A program made the translations under genes and the position numbers. From Halieaceae bacterium UBA6060 (GTDB lineage Bacteria; Pseudomonadota; Gammaproteobacteria; Pseudomonadales; Halieaceae): a stretch of 26,730 nucleotides of DNA. Location of the stretch: positions 1 through 26,730 of the forward strand of contig DIYG01000017.1 of assembly GCA_002428935.1 (NCBI GenBank), written 5' to 3'. Positions 23,918-26,730 of the stretch are shown in pieces (position 1 is the stretch's first letter; each line of letters begins with the position of its first letter). The notes under the pieces were generated by a model that saw only the letters and a list, made by a program, of their open reading frames with translations, had not been told where the DNA came from and searched no databases.

Positions 23918-24693
23918 GGCGCTTCCTCGTCTTGGGCCTTGGTGCTGGCTTCAAGGGCCGCTTCCGCGGATTCGCTAACGGGCAAGGGCACCAGGTTTTG
24001 CTGACTCACATCGACCACCATCACGTCGCGGAGGATGTTGCGGCCCACGAGCATCTGAAAATCCAGGTGACTGCGATTGGACAGGGTGAACTCGGCCAGT
24101 TGACGCACAGGTCCCACCTGAATGCCGAGTTCAATCACCGGGCGTCGCTCCGGCTCGGCGCTACTGGCCTGCACCACCAGGGCCTGACGTACCCGAGGTC
24201 GTTCCAGGGTTAGGGCCTCTTCGCGCGCCGGGTGCGGAATCTCGAAGCGCACCCAGGGTTTGCCGTCGCGCTCGAAGGTGGTGATATTTCGGGCATCCAG
24301 AGACGCGGTTTCCGCGCCCGTATCGATGCGGGCAGGAAGGGCCAGTTGTAAGTCCTCCACCCAGATGGACTCCAGGCCACCGACCACAAGCTTTTCCGCC
24401 AGGGTTGAGGACGCGGCAATCTGAGCTGGGTCCTGGGTGGCTGTCTCTCGCGTAGCGCACAATTCGGCGGTTTCTGTGGTTACAGCGAGCACTTCCGCCA
24501 GGTCGGAACGCAGGGTCGCGATGGCGGAGCTTTGCTGGGTCTCAAGATCGCTGAGGTTCACATTGATTGCCTGACAGCTCGCCAGGGCTTGCTGGGTATC
24601 CGCTAGCTGCTGCTCCTGCCGGGCGATCTCGCCACAGGCCGTGAGAGCCAGAAACAGAGGAACTGCGTACAGTCCCCAGGGGAACGGTTTGAT
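23914..24693 (-). CDS. Retropepsin-like (RimB-type, ATP-dependent zinc protease family) lipoprotein, probable ATC start
   Basis: The C-terminal 150 residues are a retropepsin-like protease domain with ARIDTGAETASLDA (catalytic Asp124, DTGAE 124-128), the family formerly labelled ATP-dependent zinc protease. The conventional GTG start at 24561 would begin mid-helix. In frame upstream lies a complete lipoprotein signal: a basic/aromatic n-region, a hydrophobic stretch and the lipobox LTAC with Cys20, then a Gln-rich coiled-coil-like linker (about 22-75). The only codon suitably placed behind the perfect AGGAGG is ATC at 24693; no ATG, GTG or TTG is in frame there. Gly-Glu after the Cys suggests outer-membrane sorting. 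It is first in the operon with the membrane protein and ligase. Confidence 0.85.
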   Translation of the reverse strand: MKPFPWGLYAVPLFLALTACGEIARQEQQLADTQQALASCQAINVNLSDLETQQSSAIATLRSDLAEVLAVTTETAELCATRETATQDPAQIAASSTLAEKLVVGGLESIWVEDLQLALPARIDTGAETASLDARNITTFERDGKPWVRFEIPHPAREEALTLERPRVRQALVVQASSAEPERRPVIELGIQVGPVRQLAEFTLSNRSHLDFQMLVGRNILRDVMVVDVSQQNLVPLPVSESAEAALEASTKAQDEEAP

Positions 24694-24700
24694 GGGATAA

Positions 24701-24707
24701 CCCTCCT
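24701..24707 (-). promoter_or_regulatory. Shine-Dalgarno that fixes an ATC start codon
   Basis: On the minus strand AGGAGGG is followed 7 nt later by ATC AAA (24693-24688). The spacing from AGGAGG is 8 nt, ideal for initiation. Translation from here yields a complete lipoprotein signal peptide. Confidence 0.6.
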
Positions 24708-24762
24708 GCGGTGCGGGAACGGAGCCGACCAGCGTCGGTCCAAGCGGCTTGGCACGATACCT

Positions 24763-24791
24763 ATTATCAGGCAGTGTTCGTCGCAGGTCAT
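24763..24791 (-). promoter_or_regulatory. Candidate sigma-70 promoter of the protease-ligase operon
   Basis: On the minus strand ATGACC (24791-24786) and GATAAT (24768-24763) are 17 nt apart; the -10 matches at 5 of 6 bases and lies about 70 bp before the ATC start. The gap is shared with the divergent yceI gene. Confidence 0.4.
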
Positions 24792-24859
24792 TTTAAGCCG
24801 CCTTTGGCCGTCGCGTCCGCAACCTCGGATGCGACTCATTTTTAACTGGAGAAGTAACG

Positions 24860-25537
24860 ATGTTTCAGTCCTTGTACGCCAACCCTTCACGCGCGGTTGC
24901 TCCGTTTGTGACGATTGCTCCAAAGGTCGTGGCTCAATCGGCGCGTTCCACCCTACGGCGGGTGATGGCTCTCGTCGCTGTGTTGGCTGTGATGAAAGCA
25001 CCCCTGGCGTTCGCTGCCTGGGAGCTTGATAGCGAGCGGTCGACGATCCAGTTCATGTCCGTAAAAAACGCCAGCATTGCGGAGTTGCATCATTTCAAAG
25101 CCCTGGCGGGCGCTATCAACGATGATGGCCAGGCCCAGGTGGTTATTGATCTGGAGAGTGTCGAGACGCTGATTCCCATCCGCAATGAGCGTATGCGTGA
25201 ACTGCTCTTTGAGACCGTGCGCTTCCCGGCGGCCACCTTAAGCGTGGTTGCGCCAGCTGATGTTCAAGCTCTTGAAGCGGGGCAGACCCTTACGGCGGAC
25301 CTGGCTGTGTCTGTCGACCTGCACGGTGCTATTAAGCCTTACCCGGCTAAGGTAACCGCGACCCGTCTCGCCGATGGCAGCCTACAGGTGTCCCTTGCGG
25401 AGCCGATTGTTGTGAACGCTTCAGACTTCGGCCTGGAAGATGGTGTTGAGGTTTTGCGGGGTGTTGCCGGGTTAAAGAGCATTAGCACCGCAGTGCCGGT
25501 TACTGCGACTCTGGTTTTTGTGGAAACAGATCGTTAG
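24860..25537 (+). CDS. YceI-family periplasmic protein
   Basis: This encodes 225 residues. After an unusually long N-region, a hydrophobic signal sequence (about 36-52, ending AFA-A) leads into AWELDSERSTIQFMSVKNASIAELHHF, the YceI/lipocalin-like start, followed by RNERMRELLFETVRFPAATL and a terminal beta-strand region. YceI proteins bind isoprenoid-type lipids such as polyprenyl chains; the role is uncertain. ATG 24860 has GGAG about 10 nt upstream; an internal ATG at 24965 would give a normal-length signal peptide and cannot be excluded. It is divergent from the protease-ligase operon and upstream of the Fur box unit. Confidence 0.9.
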   Translation: MFQSLYANPSRAVAPFVTIAPKVVAQSARSTLRRVMALVAVLAVMKAPLAFAAWELDSERSTIQFMSVKNASIAELHHFKALAGAINDDGQAQVVIDLESVETLIPIRNERMRELLFETVRFPAATLSVVAPADVQALEAGQTLTADLAVSVDLHGAIKPYPAKVTATRLADGSLQVSLAEPIVVNASDFGLEDGVEVLRGVAGLKSISTAVPVTATLVFVETDR

Positions 25538-25552
25538 ACGGAAATAAGTTTT

Positions 25553-25573
25553 TGCAAATGATAACGATTTGCA
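25553..25573. promoter_or_regulatory. Fur box
   Basis: Perfect 7-bp inverted arms TGCAAAT (25553-25559) and ATTTGCA (25567-25573) surround GATAACG. The core TGATAACGATTTGCA agrees with the TGATAAT-N-ATTATCA consensus at 11 of 14 positions. It lies 15 bp after the yceI stop and 53 bp before the next ATG, in a position to block a promoter when iron is plentiful. Confidence 0.8.
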
Positions 25574-25626
25574 TTAGCGTTAGTCCTGGGCTCGAGAAGT
25601 GGGCCTCCTTATGAAGGGATTTGCTA

Positions 25627-26118
25627 ATGCGTTTGAATTTTCTTTGTCAGCACCACCGTCGGTCGTTTATTGAGGACCCCGAAGCGGCCCGCAAGCTCTG
25701 GTTTGAAAGCTTTGATCGTCTGTCTTGTCAGGCGCCCGTAGCGACACCCTACGGTGTCAATCTTGCGGGTTCGGCGCTGGAGTGCGCAGGCATCTATCTT
25801 CTGGCACATCCCCAGTGTGATGCGGAGCTTCTGGAGCGCTATGCCGCTTCCGCGCTCACGCTAATCGAAATGCTGGTGACCCTGCGCCAGTCTCGTTTGG
25901 CTCTTATCGTGGTGTCCGGCGCCAATGCCCTGGTGGAACATCTGGCGAAGGAGGGTGCAAATCGAGAGGCGGCCCTGGATGCCGCCCGGCGGATAACCCT
26001 TAAGGGGATGCATCTGATTGAATCTCCTCGAATGGAAACTCGAGCCGACAAGAGGCCCCTGCGAACCGTCCAGTTGGCCCTGGATGCCGCTCCCTCGGCG
26101 GCGGCCACGATACACTGA
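25627..26118 (+). CDS. Unknown protein under a Fur box
   Basis: This encodes 163 residues, predicted soluble and helical, with no signal peptide. The N-terminus MRLNFLCQHHRRSF holds Cys7 with His9 and His10, and Cys33, Cys52 and Cys65 follow. A helical repeat-like stretch (about 65-130) contains the ALVEHLAKEGANREAALDA sequence. I do not recognise the family. ATG 25627 is preferred to TTG 25621 because GAAGGGA lies 8 nt upstream. The Fur box directly upstream implies iron-repressed expression, so a role in iron sparing, uptake or replacement metabolism is plausible but inferred. A small Cys-rich ORF follows 10 bp later. Confidence 0.75.
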   Translation: MRLNFLCQHHRRSFIEDPEAARKLWFESFDRLSCQAPVATPYGVNLAGSALECAGIYLLAHPQCDAELLERYAASALTLIEMLVTLRQSRLALIVVSGANALVEHLAKEGANREAALDAARRITLKGMHLIESPRMETRADKRPLRTVQLALDAAPSAAATIH

Positions 26119-26128
26119 CGGTCTAGTT

Positions 26129-26338
26129 TTGGGCGTCGCTAAATCTTCTGTAGCCCGCGATGATTGTATTCAGTGCACCTTGAGCGGCGCACTCCTTGAG
26201 CGCCTGCTGCGCGACGGCCGCCTGAACGCTGAAGATATTGTCTGCCTGGACCACGCCTCCGTGTTGATTCTGCGGCGCTTGATCATCGCCAGTTGCCGTA
26301 ATAGCCATGCTGCGGAGGGTAGTGAAGAGGTTCCCTGA
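26129..26338 (+). CDS. Possible small cysteine-containing protein, 69 residues
   Basis: The frame is open well upstream, and its conserved-looking part begins with DDCIQCTLSGALLERLLRDG (CxxC near residue 14), continues NAEDIVCLDHASVLILRRLI and ends with an acidic tail at TGA 26336-26338. The only start after the upstream gene's stop is TTG 26129, with a weak ACGG ribosome-binding site. If it is a gene it would share the Fur-controlled transcript. I know no matching family. The alternative is a frame extending from ATG 26018 inside the upstream gene, which is less likely. Confidence 0.45.
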   Translation: MGVAKSSVARDDCIQCTLSGALLERLLRDGRLNAEDIVCLDHASVLILRRLIIASCRNSHAAEGSEEVP

Positions 26339-26379
26339 TGGTTGCGGGAGGCCTTCTCGCGAGCTTTAAGAACCGCAGA

Positions 26380-26404
26380 CCGACGCACCGCCTATCTGCG
26401 TCGG
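26380..26404. terminator. Perfect 8-bp hairpin between convergent genes
   Basis: CCGACGCA (26380-26387) and TGCGTCGG (26397-26404) form an uninterrupted 8-bp stem with a 9-nt loop, between the forward unit ending at 26338 and the minus-strand TPR gene ending at 26415. Neither side has a U tract, so it would be an atypical bidirectional terminator or an mRNA-end stabiliser. Confidence 0.45.
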
Positions 26405-26414
26405 CAAAGGAACC

Positions 26415-26730
26415 TCATTTCTCAAGGGATTCAAGCAGTTGACGGTATTCGGTATTCTCCGGGGCCAAAGGCAGGAGCTTTTTCGCATAACGACGCGCTG
26501 TGGCTGGATCTCCGGCTTCTACGCTGTAATTGACGATGGCAAGAATCGTCTGCTCATCGGCGGGGAGGTCGGCGTGCAAGCGTTGCAGGGTAACGAGGGC
26601 GGCGGCGATATCGCCGTAGTCATGCTGCGCAATGGCATAGACGAAGCGATGACGGGATGTGGCCGTATCCAGGCTCGCGGCTTGCCCTAGCCAGGTGAGG
26701 GCGGCTTCAGAATTACCGGTACGGGCCTCA
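26415..26730 (-). CDS. TPR-repeat protein, C-terminal part (cut by window edge)
   Basis: Reading the minus strand from 26729 gives 104 open codons ending in TGA at 26415-26417. The translation begins EARTGNSEAALTWLGQAASL and contains helix-turn-helix repeats of tetratricopeptide type: ALTWLGQAASLD, then DYGDIAAALVTLQRLHA, and GDPATARRYAKKLLPLAPEN, the last with the typical A-x-x-x-A-x-x-x-L-x-P pattern. No start codon is in the window, so its function and N-terminal domains are unknown. It converges on the Fur-box unit. Confidence 0.75.
   Translation of the reverse strand, partial: EARTGNSEAALTWLGQAASLDTATSRHRFVYAIAQHDYGDIAAALVTLQRLHADLPADEQTILAIVNYSVEAGDPATARRYAKKLLPLAPENTEYRQLLESLEK

Overview
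The window looks like chromosomal DNA of a marine-type gammaproteobacterium. The clearest evidence is the tolC - yqiB(DUF1249) - cpdA - parE cluster, a gammaproteobacterial gene order, together with waaA and a VPAPG-type PEP-CTERM protein. The protein flavour resembles Halieaceae/OM60-like bacteria, but that is an inference and needs a database search. There is no tRNA, rRNA, insertion sequence, integrase or CRISPR array that I can see.

Region 1 (1-9042), envelope sugars: the end of rmlD and all of rmlB run forward and converge on rmlC/rmlA, so dTDP-L-rhamnose synthesis is encoded as two facing pairs. A glycosyltransferase-like gene follows divergently from rmlA. Next come a GT4 glycosyltransferase, a SAM methyltransferase and an alpha/alpha-toroid protein; the GT4/methyltransferase and methyltransferase/toroid junctions overlap by 14 and 4 bp. 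A class-24-like methyltransferase lies on the opposite strand, followed by waaA (Kdo transferase). The set reads as an LPS/exopolysaccharide assembly locus.

Region 2 (9044-14276), housekeeping: a tolC-family outer-membrane channel, then divergently a DUF1249 protein, cAMP phosphodiesterase CpdA and ParE (topoisomerase IV subunit B). The nudF and yqiA genes that accompany this cluster in enterobacteria are absent.

Region 3 (14320-18429), accessory: a LysR regulator is divergent from an alpha/beta hydrolase and an NTF2-like protein, with a clear TTAAT-N11-ATTAA palindrome between them. Then come a cysteine-containing PEP-CTERM protein, a possible 72-residue ORF, a strong CRP-like palindrome and a HIT-domain protein.

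Region 4 (18536-21317): a GRP-type sugar transporter, deoC and a ribokinase-like kinase, which together suggest (deoxy)ribose or nucleoside-sugar salvage.

Region 5 (21441-24859): a translationally coupled operon encoding a retropepsin-like lipoprotein, a transglutaminase-like/multi-TM membrane protein and an ATP-grasp ligase. The first gene appears to start at an ATC codon behind a perfect Shine-Dalgarno sequence. This poorly characterised peptide-ligation/proteolysis module is the most interesting system here.

Region 6 (24860-26730): a periplasmic YceI protein, then an excellent Fur box in front of two unknown genes, and finally the C-terminal part of a TPR protein entering on the minus strand.
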